This document shows positions 1-11,900 of a DNA stretch of 64,000 bases, one piece after another; the first letter of the stretch is position 1, and every line of letters begins with the position of its first letter. Below the pieces are notes generated by a model. That model worked only from the letters and a program-made list of their open reading frames with translations. It ran no database searches and was not told the origin of the DNA. Source of the DNA: Buxus sempervirens (Eukaryota > Streptophyta > Magnoliopsida > Buxales > Buxaceae); contig OX387190.1 in NCBI GenBank assembly GCA_947561395.2, positions 41,528,392 through 41,592,391 on the forward strand. The letters are read 5' to 3'. A program made the position numbers and the translations under genes.

Positions 1-123
1 TATATTTGCCAATGTTTACCAAATCTCATCTTCTCTTTTTCCTTACCTCCTCGTTCCCAGTTCCAGTGAAAGGCTATCGGAAGAATTCGGATTCGGAACA
101 AGCATACAAGCTTGAGAGGATCA

Positions 124-1361
124 ATGGCGTTTTCGGCATTGATGTCATCATCTCCCAATTTTTATTTCCCGAAGAAACACCCCAACCATAAAAAACTCAT
201 CCGGTGCTCTTCTTCTCTGTCGATGCCGTCAATTCAAAAGTTCGATCTCCAAACATACTGGACAACCTTAATCGCAGAAATCAACCAGAAGCTCGACGAA
301 GCGATTCCAGTCCAATATCCGGCACAGATCTACGAGGCCATGCGGTACTCCGTACTCGCCAAGGGTGCCAAACGTGCCCCTCCCGTCATGTGCGTTGCCG
401 CCTGTGAACTCTTCGGTGGAAACCGCCACGCTGCCTTCCCCACCGCATGTGCTCTTGAAATGGTTATGCCGCTAAGTTCCTCATTTCTATTTGATCATTG
501 AATCTATTTTACTGCAAATTCTTCAAACCGAAAATCGAATTTCTCTTCGTTGCCCTCCCTTTGAAATCGAGTTTTTGGGGAACAAGAAAAGAAAGTAAAT
601 GGAAGTCATTTAAGCGTTTTGCAAGTCAATTCAGTGGTCACAGAAATAAGTTGATTAGCTGTGAATTCTTGTAACTAACGATGTAATCGGATGGATTGCA
701 GGTTCACGCTGCTTCGCTAATTCACGACGATCTTCCCTGCATGGACGATGATCCATCCCGGCGCGGCCAACCCTCGAATCACGCCGTCTTCGGTGTCGAC
801 ATGGCCATCCTCGCCGGCGACGCCCTTTTTCCTTTGGGGTTCCGCCACATAGTATCTCAAACCCCGGCGGACCTTGTACCCGAGCATCGCCTCCTGCGCG
901 TAGTCTCCGAGATTGCCCGATGCGTGGGGTCCACCGGCATGGCCGCGGGTCAAATCCTGGATCTAGAAGGTGGATACGAGTCGGTCGTATTTGTTCAAGA
1001 GAAAAAGTTTGGAGAGATGGGTGAGTGCTCGGCGGTGTGTGGGGGACTGCTGGCCGGTGCTGGAGAAGAAGAGATCGAGAAGCTGAGGAGGTACGGACGG
1101 GCGGTTGGTGTATTGTATCAGGTGGTGGATGATGTATTGAAGGAGAAGACGAGGTCAGAGATGGGAGATGAGAGGAAGAAGAAGAGGGGAAAGAGCTACG
1201 TTGAGGTGTTTGGGGTGGAGAAGGCCATCAAAGCCGCGGAGGACCTTCGGGCCAAGGCTAAGAGAGCGTTGGAGGGGTTAGAGAAGTACGGGGACACCGT
1301 GGTCCCACTCTACAGCTTCGTTGATTATGCTGCCGATAGAGGCTTTACCGTTGATATCTAA
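124..1361 (+). CDS. GGR: Small subunit of heterodimeric geranylgeranyl diphosphate synthase (GGR / SSU-II type)
   Basis: Two exons, 124-462 and 702-1361, joined by a GT/AG intron; 332 residues. The prenyl-synthase fold is clear: the first Asp-rich motif DDLPCMDDD starts near residue 122. The second Asp-rich region reads DDVLKEK near residue 256, where catalytic subunits have DDxxD, so the protein probably cannot make GGPP alone. Two CxxxC motifs, CVAAC (near residue 90) and CSAVC (near 222), are the hallmark of plant small subunits that bind a catalytic GGPPS and shift its product toward GPP or stimulate GGPP output, in plastids. The N-terminal 45 or so residues are Ser-rich and transit-peptide-like. 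The ATG at 124 is the first in frame. The sequence follows the Arabidopsis At4g38460 (GGR) type from memory of that family; the C-terminal third carries a Lys/Glu-rich insertion. Splicing is inferred. Confidence 0.87.
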
Positions 1362-1957
1362 AGACGGACTTGTGAGGCCGTTGATCAAGCCGGCTTTGTT
1401 GCATGCACGGAGACTCTTGTTTCGTTTTGCCGACAAGTTTGTATTACGGGAGGTTGTTCTTAGGCTTGGATGTAGCCGGTGGCAGATGCATTTATATACC
1501 TTGGAAAAAAATGGGTTGTTCCTTCCATTTCCTCTAGAATGTCCCTAAATGAGACCTCAAGTAATTATATTATTAATTAAATGAAAAAATTAGAAAATTT
1601 TCATTTTAAAAAACAACTTGAGATTTGTTTTTGGATTTTTTCTGTTTTTCTTGGATCAAATAATGCATATCAATTTTGAATTAATTTAAAATTTTCCGTT
1701 ACCAAATGAAAATCGTATGCAATTTGGGCGTGGATTATTAGCAATAGAAGAGCAGACACGCTTTCCTCTTTTGTGGTAATTTGGGGTTAAGCTGAATTTT
1801 TAGGTTTCTCGGAAGGAACCGGAGCGATTGGTTACCTGTTTAATATGTGTGCACGTGGTGAGCAGGCGATACGCTTGCTCTCAATGGAAGATTTGAGTCC
1901 AGAGGATTTGGCCTCGACGAGACGCAGCGTTGCAGAAAGTGGCACAAGGGAAGCGAA
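1362..1957. other. Intergenic: GGR 3' flank and STR16-like 5' flank
   Basis: About 600 bases between two co-directional genes. The first part should be the 3' UTR of the upstream gene. The stretch 1555-1700 is AT-rich. I see no convincing TATA box, RNA gene or element. Confidence 0.5.
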
Positions 1958-4900
1958 ATGGCAACAAAGTTCTTCGTTTCCTCCGCTTGCTTTTATTGTT
2001 TGGCCCGTCGTCCTCCTCGAAAGCTCAATGCCAGGTCAGTTGTAGACGCCCTTGTCTCAGTTATCATCTCTTATCTATCTCCCTCTGTAAATGGGAATTT
2101 GATTTCCTTTTTCTGGGTAGGCATCTGTCGTCCTTGGCGACTACTCTGCAATCTGAGCTCCCGCGAGGGCATAACTTAAGAACTAAAACCAGAAGTTCGA
2201 GTTTCAGGTTTTTATGGTGGAGTATTAGGGTTTGTGTGCTTGTTTTACGTGTATGCTTTGGTGATGGTTTTCTTTCCTTTCTTTACCCTATTGAGCTCCA
2301 GGTTGATGGCTGCTGCTGCGGGAGGCGATGCTGAATCCATTGGCACGCCGAGGTCGGTACCAGTCCGTGTCGCCCACGAGCTTCTTCATGCTGGACACCG
2401 ATATTTGGATGTCAGGTTAGTATCTCGTTTGCATTTTCAGCTTCTTTTATGCCGTTTCATGGTGGCTTACGATGAATTTGGTATTATAATTGGAGTGATT
2501 CCTCAGTTGAGGTTCAGTACAGGGCAGCTGAAATTCGGTGATTGATTTTGCCATTTCTTGTAGGACAACTGAAGAGTTCAGTGCTGGTCATGTTCCAGGG
2601 GCTATAAACATTCCGTACATGCTCAGAGCTGGAGCAGGTAATGGAGGTCTTGAGTTAGGTTCCCATATGATTTATAGATCATTTAGAGCCAAAAACTTGT
2701 GCTCAAATCACTCATCTATCTGATGATGGTGATGCAAAACGAATCACCGAATTTTCTAAGTTAGGGATATATATTAAGAATTTATCTCCTTCATGATATT
2801 TTCCAAGTTTTCATGTCATTAGAAAACCATGTCTCATTTGTCAATTACACTTTGGTTCCTGATCTCATCGGCATCTGCCTACTTACCTCAAGTCACTGTT
2901 TGCAGTGTGTGTATGACTAATTGCAGGGATGTTTACTGTCACTCACAATGGTCATGAGTTTTTTTTGATATCTTCTTTATTTTTGGAGAAACATGCACTC
3001 AAATTTTATGCATCACATGTATGGAATGTGGATGCCATTGTAGCATAAATGTGTTCGTTGGAAATATAATTTGAGCAGAATGCAAATGATGTTTTAAAGG
3101 ATATTTTTTCTTTTTTGAATTTTTCTAAAGGCGAGCTGTTGAGGGATATTATGAGTTTTGCAACTTAACTGTGGTACAGACAGTTTTACGTTTTGGAGTA
3201 ACACAAGGCATATGCTTTTCCTAATTTTAAATGAGCTAGGCTGAATTGATTCTATGATATATGTGTAACTCTGCCTTGATCATAGTTTCAAACAATGTTT
3301 CCTTATTTGGCCTATGGATCTTAACATTGTCTTATCCCTTTTTGTTTGTTAATGCAGGGATGACAAAGAACCCAAAATTTCTGGAGGAAGTGTCATCACA
3401 ATTTGGGAAAGATGATGAGATTGTTGTTGTGAGTCTACATTTCAAAAATTTTGTGCATCTGTTGGTTCGAGTTTTTGATTATGTGTCCACAGGTTTCTGA
3501 CTTTTTTAAGCATCTTCTGTCTGTACAGGGGTGCCAGAGTGGGAAGAGGTCACTCATGGCTGTAACAGATCTCTTATCTGCTGTAAGGAGTTCAGATCTG
3601 ACATATTCTTCAGTTATTTCATTTATTTTCCGTAGATTATCAGTATTTTTCCTCTGTTAGAATTCGTACCCTGTGATTTTATAGCTAGTTTTCCAATGCA
3701 GAAGATGCATAAATGAAGAAAAGAGATGAAGGGGAGATATATTATATCCAGTAGTATGCCATAAGGATGGTCTAGTGCATAGACATAGACATAGGAATGT
3801 ATGGGGAAGACGGTTTACTGATGTGTCTTACCTTGTAGACCCATATAAAACTGAACTTGGTTGTTAATAAATTTTTGTTTCTCTCCCCTTTTACAATTAT
3901 TTGACCTAGCACTCTTTTCCTGTGTTTTCAATTTTTAGAACCATGATTTCAGCTTCATATTAAAATACCTGGGGGAAGGGTACATCATCTGAACTAAAAC
4001 CTGATATCATCATCATTTGAATCTGTCATCTATGTTTCAGAAATCAGTATAGCTTGCTTCTCTTCTAAATATCAAGGGAGTTAAAGGTTGGTTTAGCAGA
4101 GAATGTGCTTGGTTCTTCAAACTAATTGCTGAACCAACTGTTACTACCAGCTGTTGTAAAATTGAAAATCTTGTCATGGTGGTCTTGCAGAAAAAGAATT
4201 AGCCAATGTGCTTGAAAAATTTTGGTCAGAACTTCTTGACTTCGAATTTGTGGTGTCAGGAATTTTTTGTGGTTCTCAAAGTGTACAGATTATTATAATC
4301 ATTATTAGGAGGTAACTTTTTATTCTTTGACATACTTTTTAAAAAGGCTGGCCTAAACTTCATTACTTCTTAATAATGTTTATCCAGTGTGGTTTTCATT
4401 GGAAGCAGTTCCTTTTTGTGGTTGATTCTTAGATCTATCTCTCTGCACAAGGGCTTAATTTGGTGGCAAATGGAGTTAGAGGAGTGAGACTTTGATCAGT
4501 TTCATAGGATGCTAGCTTAAAAAATTGACCTCCTGTAGATTATGGTTATGACTCGTTGTATCAAAATTGACAATATTATAAATGCCAATTTTTTAAAAAC
4601 TCATGGAATGGGAGCTTACAGGTTTGGGTGCTATAATATGATATAATTGGTTATTTAGAAGGCAATTGCCATGGGAAATGGTGCTGCATAGATACTATTT
4701 TACAAGCTTCTAAGCAATTGTGGTCGGATTTATCAAGATCTCTACCATTTCTCTTAACCCTTTGACTCATTATGGACCCAGACAGGTTTTTGGTGATGAT
4801 TTTTATTGTACAAAGCTTCAAGAGTTCAAAGCGCTGCTTCTTTTAAACTCAAGAATGTTGGCACCAATTAGTTTATTGAGATTGGTTCTCTTGGTCAATG

Positions 4901-5030
4901 ATTTCATTATCCGAAACTATGATGATGATGATAATCAGTTCGTTGTTTTCTGCAGGGATATAGTGGCTTAACTGATGTAGCTGGTGGGTATGCTGCGTGG
5001 GCACAGAATGGACTTCCTACAGAGCAGTGA
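1958..5030 (+). CDS. STR16: Thiosulfate sulfurtransferase / single-domain rhodanese, STR16-like
   Basis: Six exons inferred: 1958-2034, 2302-2415, 2564-2637, 3358-3428, 3529-3582 and 4956-5030. All have GT/AG borders and keep one frame for 154 residues. Exon 1 is a short basic, Ser/Cys-containing leader consistent with a plastid transit peptide. Exons 2-6 spell one rhodanese domain (about residues 45-152): a VRVAHELLHAGHRYLDVR start, the GHVPGAINIPYM segment, and the active-site loop CQSGKRS with nucleophile Cys at about residue 114. Such enzymes move sulfane sulfur from thiosulfate to acceptors, forming a Cys persulfide. The resemblance is to Arabidopsis STR16; STR18 is the alternative. The last intron is 1.37 kb and holds no gene I can recognise. 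The start is the ATG that splices in frame to exon 2; an ATG inside exon 2 (2306) would give a leaderless product. Confidence 0.85.
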
Positions 5031-5339
5031 TCCCGTAAGCATGTGCTTTCTGCTTTGGTAAATGCTTCCTGTTACATGAAAATAGAGTAAATACCCGTAC
5101 TTACATTTGCGATGTCAAATACATATCAGAAGGATAGAGAACAAAAAGAATGCTTTTTCATACCTTGCAGTAGTATTGTAGAAATGATTTTTATGTTGAA
5201 AAGCGTAGTGGATGGGTAAAATCGGTCAACTCTTGCCTTGACTAAATGGCGTCTGTGTGTGAACGACGGAAGAGTGCTCCAGACGATATGCACTAATGAG
5301 GGCATACGGGTTAGTTGATATCGTGTGAACTCTGTCAAC

Positions 5340-6720
5340 GAGATTCATGCCAACGATTATCCTGGGCCTGTTAGGCTGCCTGATACACGAGCATTTTGAA
5401 AGGGGTTTGAAATCGTTTGCTGCTTTTGATTGCAGCTGTCACTGCTGCTTGATTCAGACGTTGACACATGTAACATCTAACAGGTGCAGCTTTTTCCTTT
5501 TTGAAAATGTAAAAAGTGAATTTTTGATGAAAAAAATCCAACCGTGATATGCTGCTACACATGGTAGCATCTCATAGTCATTGGATGAATAGAGGTTAGT
5601 TCATATCGTGTGAACAACTGCTGCTTTTGATTGTAGTTGTTGCTGCTGTTTGATTCAGAAGAATGCTTTTGATATGCCCTCTTAATAGAGGTTAGTTCAT
5701 ATCGTGTGAACTCTGTCAAGGAGATTCATGCCAACGATTATTTTGGGCCTTTCAGGTTGCCTGATACACGAGCATTTTGAAAGGGGTTTGAAATCGGTTG
5801 CCGCTTTTGATTGCAGTGTCATTGCTGCTTGATTTAGATGTATCAGCTTGATTTAGATGTTGATACATGTAACATCTAATAGTTGCAGCTCTTTCCTTTT
5901 TGAAAATGTAAAGCAAATTTTTTGATGAAAAAAATCCAATCGTGAGATGCTACACATGGCAGCATCTCATAGTCATTGGATGAATAGTAGGAGTAGATGA
6001 TATCTTCCCTCTTCATACGGGTTAGTTGATATCGTGTGAACTCTGTCAACGAGATTCATGCCAACGATTATCTTGGGCCTTTTAGGCTGCTTGATACACG
6101 AGCATTTTGAAAGGGGTTTGAAATCGTCTGCCGTCTTTGATTGCAGTTGCTACTGCTGCTTGATTCTGATGTTGACACATGCAACATCTAATAGTTGCAC
6201 CTTTTTCTTTTTTTAAAATGTAAAAAGCGAATGTTTTGATGAAAAAAATTCAACCATGAGATGTTACACATGGCAGCATCTCACAGTTGTTGGATGAATA
6301 GTGGTAGTAGATGATATCTTCCCTCTTCATGCCAACGATTATCTTGGGCCTTTTAGGCTGCCTAATATATAAGCATTTTGAAAGGGGTTTAAAATCGTTT
6401 GCCGCCTTTGATTGTAGTTGTCACTGTTGCTTGATTCAGATGTTGACACATATAACATCTAACAGTTGCAGTTTTTTCCTTTTTGAAAATGTAAAAAGCG
6501 AATTTTTTCCTTTTTGAAAATGTAAAAAGCGAATTTTTTGATGAAAAAAATTATCCAACCGTGAGATGCTAGTCGCTGGATGAATAGCGGCAGTAAACGA
6601 TATCTACCCTCTTCATACGGGTTAGTTCATATCGCGTGAATTCTGTCAACGAGATTCATGCCAACACAATTATCTTGGGCTTTTAGGCTGCCTGATACGA
6701 AGGCATTTCTTCTGGTGTTA
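5340..6720. repeat. Tandem array of ~270-380 bp units, at least five copies
   Basis: The same block (ATGCCAACGATTAT, then a GGCCTTTTAGGCTGCCTGAT-like stretch, GCATTTTGAAAGGGGTT and a CTGCTTGATTCAGATGTTGA-like stretch) restarts at about 5348, 5728, 6058, 6329 and 6658. Spacings are 380, 330, 271 and 329 bases. The array starts about 300 bases after the rhodanese stop codon. Short ORFs inside it are by-products. Each unit carries imperfect palindromes centred on ACATG (see 5930-5975). Confidence 0.85.
5930..5975. repeat. Short palindrome GAGATGCT...AGCATCTC (clearest copy)
   Basis: Perfect 8-base arms GAGATGCT and AGCATCTC flank a 9-base loop. Variants recur in the array (near 5550, 6255, 6560), near 41080 and 41165, near 43265 and 43350, and near 60605. 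A sister form with GATGTT / AACATC arms alternates with it in the array (near 5455, 5865, 6170, 6435). Function unknown. Confidence 0.7.
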
Positions 6721-6964
6721 AAATCCATTGGTTAAGTGAAATCACCTGCTGGATGCATTGAAATGGGGCCTCCGTCCATCCGATAGGAAACGGGTCTGCT
6801 TTATATGGGCCCGTGGAATTATCCCATTTCTACTGCGTTAAGCAATTCAGCTAAAGATTGAAGAATATTGTTGGCATCCAGGGCCGAGATATTGTCTTCG
6901 GTTTGTATGAACGGATAGGGGTGTGCTCCGGGGAGTAACGAGTGTCTCTCTGCAACTGTCGTCC

Positions 6965-8374
6965 ATGATACCATGGAGTCTGCACGGCTATCCCTACCAC
7001 CACTTGGGGGTGGTGGCGCTGGTACCTACGTGCGCTCTAAGCAAGCAGGGCCACCGCTTACTCTCCTCTCTCAACGCCGTTGCGGGAGATCCAACCGCTT
7101 CGGTCCGCTTGATTCGCAAGTTCGTTGCCTCCTCGTCAAAGGCCGTCACACTCAATGCCCTTTCCCATCTCCTCTCCTCAAACCCTACCCATGCTCATCT
7201 CTCCACTCTTGCGCTTCCCGTGAGTTAACATTAACTACCAATTCTCGTCGTCGTCTTTGTTTCTCGCTAGATTGCTCTACGTTAACTCTCTTTACTTTCT
7301 GCTTTTCAGATGTATACAAAGATCACGGAAGCCCCCTGGTTCGAATGGAACCCTAAGCTTGTTGCCGATCTCATTGCTTTGCTGCATAAGCAAGGTCATT
7401 TCGACGAAGCGGAAACCCTAACTTCCGACACCGTGATGAAATTAGGATCTCGACTGAGGGACATCACTCTCTTCTACTGTAACGTTATTGATTCCCAATC
7501 CAAGCACCACTCCAAGAGAGGTGTTTTTGATTCTTACGCTCGTCTGCAGAAACTTCTATCCGGCTCTTCTTCTTCTTCCTACGCGAATCGACGTGCTTAC
7601 GAATCGATGATCAAGGGCCTGTGCTCGCTGGATTTGCCTCGAGAAGCGGAGACGTTGCTGCGAGAGATGGACACTTCAGGATTGAAACCCTCCGTTTTTG
7701 AATTCAGATGTGTTGTGCATGGGTACGGCAGATCGGGGATGTTCACAGAGATGCGAAGAGTTCTTTGCCAAATGGAGGATGCAGGGTTCCCGTTAGATAC
7801 AGTCTGTTCGAATATGATTCTCTCGTCCTATGGTGCTCACAGGGAGTTATCTGCTACGGTTTCGTTGCTTCAAAAAATGAAGGACTTGGACATTCCCTTT
7901 TCTATCCGAACGTACAACTCCGTGTTGAATTCGTGCCCTAATTTCATGTCCCTGCTTCAAGACGTCGAATCTCTTCCCCTTTCGATTGAAGACCTGATTC
8001 AAATGTTGCATGGAGATGAAACGCTGATTGTTCAAGAACTAAAGGCATCCTCTTTTCTGCGTGAGACCTTGGAATGGGATCCCGCAGAAGGAAAGCTTGA
8101 TTTGCACGGAATGCACTTGGGTTCTGCTTATTTGATAATGTTACAATGGGTACACGAATTGAGATCAAGGTTTCGCGAGGAGAAATCGGTAGTCCCAACG
8201 GAAATTACGGTGGTCTGCGGGTCGGGAAAGCACAGTACTGTTAGAGGGGAATCGCCGGTAAAGGCTCTGGTTAAACAGATAATTGTTCGAATGAAAATCC
8301 CAATGAGAATTGACCGGAAGAACAGTGGATGTTTTGTTGGACGAGGGAAAGCTGTGAACGACTGGTTTCATTGA
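6965..8374 (+). CDS. PPR-SMR protein, At2g17033-like (intact outer copy)
   Basis: Exons 6965-7219 and 7310-8374 join at codon phase 0 (CCG|GTGAGT and TTTTCAG|ATG) to give 439 residues. Exon 1 supplies an organelle-targeting-like N terminus. The middle holds degenerate pentatricopeptide repeats, e.g. YESMIKGLCSLDLPREAETL and SVFEFRCVVHGYGRSGMFTE. The C terminus is an SMR domain (about residues 345-435) with LDLHGMHLG near 348 and a CGSGKHS loop near 388, where family members usually show TGxG. PPR-SMR proteins are organellar RNA-binding or processing factors; the resemblance to At2g17033 is from memory. The gene spans the left breakpoint of the segmental duplication: exon 1 is unique, exon 2 is repeated at 26280. 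Frame +2 from 6965 was chosen because only it splices cleanly. Confidence 0.85.
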
Positions 8375-8928
8375 TCTCATCTCGTGCTCGTAACTGTACA
8401 CAGAACGGTAAGAAGAGTGAAAAACATGTTTTATTTTCGGCATATTTCTATTGTTTTGAACGATAAAAGTTTAATAAAAGGATTTGCTAAAACTAAATTA
8501 AAATAAAAAAGACTAATTGAAATTTAACCATTACAGCCGGCGAAGAACTGTTGTGATCTTTTGCCTGTTTGATTTGCGAGTCACCACTAATGCAGAAAGT
8601 TCGGTGCTTGAGAGGAAGGAGTATTCCCATGTCTGATGACTCTCCGCTGCTCTTCTTCTAAGGCAAGCTATACAAAGAAGCTGAAAGCCTTCTGGTATCT
8701 GCGAAACAGCCCCGCCGGATGACCTACCACAAGCTGAGGTAATCGGAATTCAGCAGTATGGGATCGAATATCAGACCTAATTTATACTGTATTATGGGAA
8801 ATATGATAGAAACAAAATCCGTAACAAGGGTAAGCAATCAAACCCTGTTCGGGATCATCTTTCTATCTGTTTTGATAAAAGATATATTACATTGGGTCTG
8901 AAGAGATTATGAGCTCTGAGGTTCAAAA
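8375..8928. other. Intergenic between convergent PPR-SMR and MSL genes
   Basis: It holds the 3' flanks of both genes. Around 8660-8745 a short open stretch (YKEAESLLVSAKQPRRMTY) looks PPR-like and is conserved at about 27940-28015, but it is too short to call a gene. Confidence 0.4.
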
Positions 8929-11900
8929 TCAGTTGGCGCAAGCCGTCCAGTTAGAAGGAAGACGAGAGGATGTGAGGGAAGGCATGTTTCGGAGATTGAT
9001 ATCAAGAGGGAGCATGCGGTATTCAATGTCAAGCTCCCTTAGGACTTTGATCATGTGCTCAACCAGAAGGGCTCTCCTAGCCCATCTCTCCCCCATGTCT
9101 TGGTGGTTCATTCGGTGGGTCAGCCATATTGCCACCTTCACCCTGTTCATGTCCTCCACCTCCTTCAACACAACCATTGGAGATGGATACCAATGGTCTT
9201 TCCTATTCTCAATGTACCTGCACAGTTTACAACAATTATCCATTAAAACCTGATTTCCCAAGCAATCACATGTTCGATATCAAGGCATATCTATTTGGAG
9301 AATACAAGATAGTGAAGATACATGCATACCCTATTATTCCTTCTTTCATGAGAGCGATCTTTTCAATTGGAGTTGAGACGTGAATACAGAAATCAATAGC
9401 ATCTCCCATGTCTGGGCTTCGATAGTAATTGCTGATGGGCTTGGTAGCAAGAACAATGTTCGGGTAAACGATCTTTTGGTTGTCATACCTCAGAAATACG
9501 GTTGTTAAGATGTTCATCTCTTCAACCACCATCTGAGAATCATTAAAGGAAAATACATGAGCATAGAGGTTTGCATATGCTTACATTTATACGCATAAAC
9601 ATGAAGTTCAGATTTTGTTTGCTCTGTACCTCAACTTCATCTATTTCACAACGATCGCCCACATCATATGGGTGCATCACAAATAAGAATATTATTGCCT
9701 CAAATACTGTCTTACAGGTATTTCCAAAGATAAATATTACTAGCAGGGCCTGAGAGCTTAAGAAGACAAAGAATTGGGTGGTCGCTATTCCAAGTATAAG
9801 AAGCCAGAGAATTGCTATGATGACGCCCACAACAACGGTTACCATCCGATGGAGTTTGTTCACAGCTGTTTTTGTGTCATTTAGTGTTAAGGCAAGTGCT
9901 TTCCGTTCTCTGAATGCATTAACCTGTAAAAAAGAAGGCGTGAGATTACCATATTCAGAACTTAGTACAACACAAAAATGCATTATGACACAGTTTTGAA
10001 TTCTTAACATGTTCCCATTTTTTAAGCATCTCTTCTGGTAATAAAATAAGTTCTTTCTTTAGAATTCCAAATGTCATGATTGGATGCAAGAAGATGTGAT
10101 GTGACATTGTAAGTTCTCCGAGTGTGTATAATCATGAATTGGAACAAGATTATGTAACTTTCTGCATTTAAGTGTTGGGATCATTCCCAATAACACCGAA
10201 ATCCACTAGTTGCAACCAGTGAAAACCATAAACACCTTCAAACACCAAAGTAGTTTTTATGGCTATGTTTGTCATCTGTTACAACTTATGACCATTCAAA
10301 TTGAAAGCAATCAGTGACATTGAACCAAAGAAACAAGGGAAGAAAGTCTTTTACCAGCCAGTTCCTGAGTGCTGCTTTGTTGATTGTCCTACTTTCAGTT
10401 GCTCCTTCAAAGAGACTGATGGTCTTCAGAGCCTCATCCTCTGTCATGAAACGCATAAGATCCTCCAGACATATATATCTGTTACAGAGATGATAAAAAA
10501 GTAGGGCATCTGTTACTTTATCTAACATGATCAGCACCCCGACTTGAGCTGTACTATATCAATCTATGTTAAGCTACGCAAGCTAGAAGGACTTCCTTTA
10601 CTCCTAGTTAGTACCACAATAAAAGTCCATGCAGAATTAAATCACACTGCAAATATTTCATATCTGAAAACTCAACATAATAAAGAAACTGGACTAGAGT
10701 TTACTACTGGGGTGAAATTCTTAGTTGCAGAATGCTATACTCAAAATTTTCTTACGTTCTATTGTATTACAACATTGTATCTTTTTCACATTAACTCCAC
10801 ACCATTAAAGAAAGAAAAACAGAAAATTATTGCATTTAATAACCGTACTTTGGTTTAGAGCACAGGTAGTAATGACACTCGGAAGTACAAAGTGGATGCC
10901 CAAGTTAAAAACAACCTAAAACCCTGGTACCAATTTTCCATACTTTGTTTGATGTCCCAAAGATTACCACATACTGGACTATCAGGAGATGATGCTATAG
11001 TATTGATGATGGTATGTAAGGACTGTTAAGGAATATATTAAATATATAAAAGTTCGCTTCTACTATAAGCTTGAGCTTCTAGTAGGAACAGGGTGACAAA
11101 TTTAAGTATGGAGAGAAATTTCACACCACCAAATAGTCTAATTTAGGAGGAAGTTTTGTTAATTTTCATGGAAATTTTAAAGCATACATAAGCTATTCCC
11201 TTGAAGTTTCAAGTGTCTAAACCAAGTGCATCTGATTTCTGTTTTAAGGAAATCAGAACCCAAAAAGAAAAAAAAGGGCAAACAAGCCAACAAACAAACA
11301 AAAAGATAAACAAAGGGTTTTGTAGCTGTAAAAACTAATTAGCCAATTAACCCAAATATCAATTTAAATGATGCAGAGAAGCAGACTAACAATAGGAGAG
11401 CGTGTATGATTATATTAGCTCAAATATAACTTGGAGCGGAATAAACATGTACGAAGATTTATGAAAAGAAGACAAAAAACTCACGTGGACCTAAGCTTAG
11501 CAACATTTTGGAAGATCTTCTTTGCTGCATCTTTTGCCTCTACTTCGCTTCTGATCTGCTGTGCTGACTCATCCTCCTGGGTTGAACCATTTATCTGCTC
11601 ATCGAAGGTCGACAAGACACCATGTCGGACCATATTCATTAATCTCTTCATATTCCATTCTGATATGTTTTTCTGGTTCAGTTTGTGTAGGTCATCAATT
11701 GTGATGCCCTCATCTCGTTTTTTAGGAATTGCCCCTGAAAACTTGAAGCTCTTTCCAATCCTGGAGCTCTTCAGCCTATTCTGGAGGCCTCCGCTTCCAA
11801 TCACCCTTCCGATTTTGGCTGTTGGTAAGGCATCTGCCTTGAGATCAGCAGGCATTTTAGCCCCTGCATTTTGAAGGTTACGAACTTCGGCCATTACCAT

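Noticed and set aside
1..123. Small frame starting near position 6 upstream of GGR as an upstream ORF.
   Set aside because: It overlaps the GGR start in another frame, but there is no transcript-start evidence that it lies in the mRNA.
6973..7356. 127-codon frame overlapping PPR-SMR exon 1.
   Set aside because: It runs through the intron and its text has no family resemblance; the other frame splices cleanly into exon 2.
11431..11874. 147-codon frame on the + strand opposite MSL exon 1.
   Set aside because: Shadow of the - strand coding sequence; mirrored at 30805 in the paralog.
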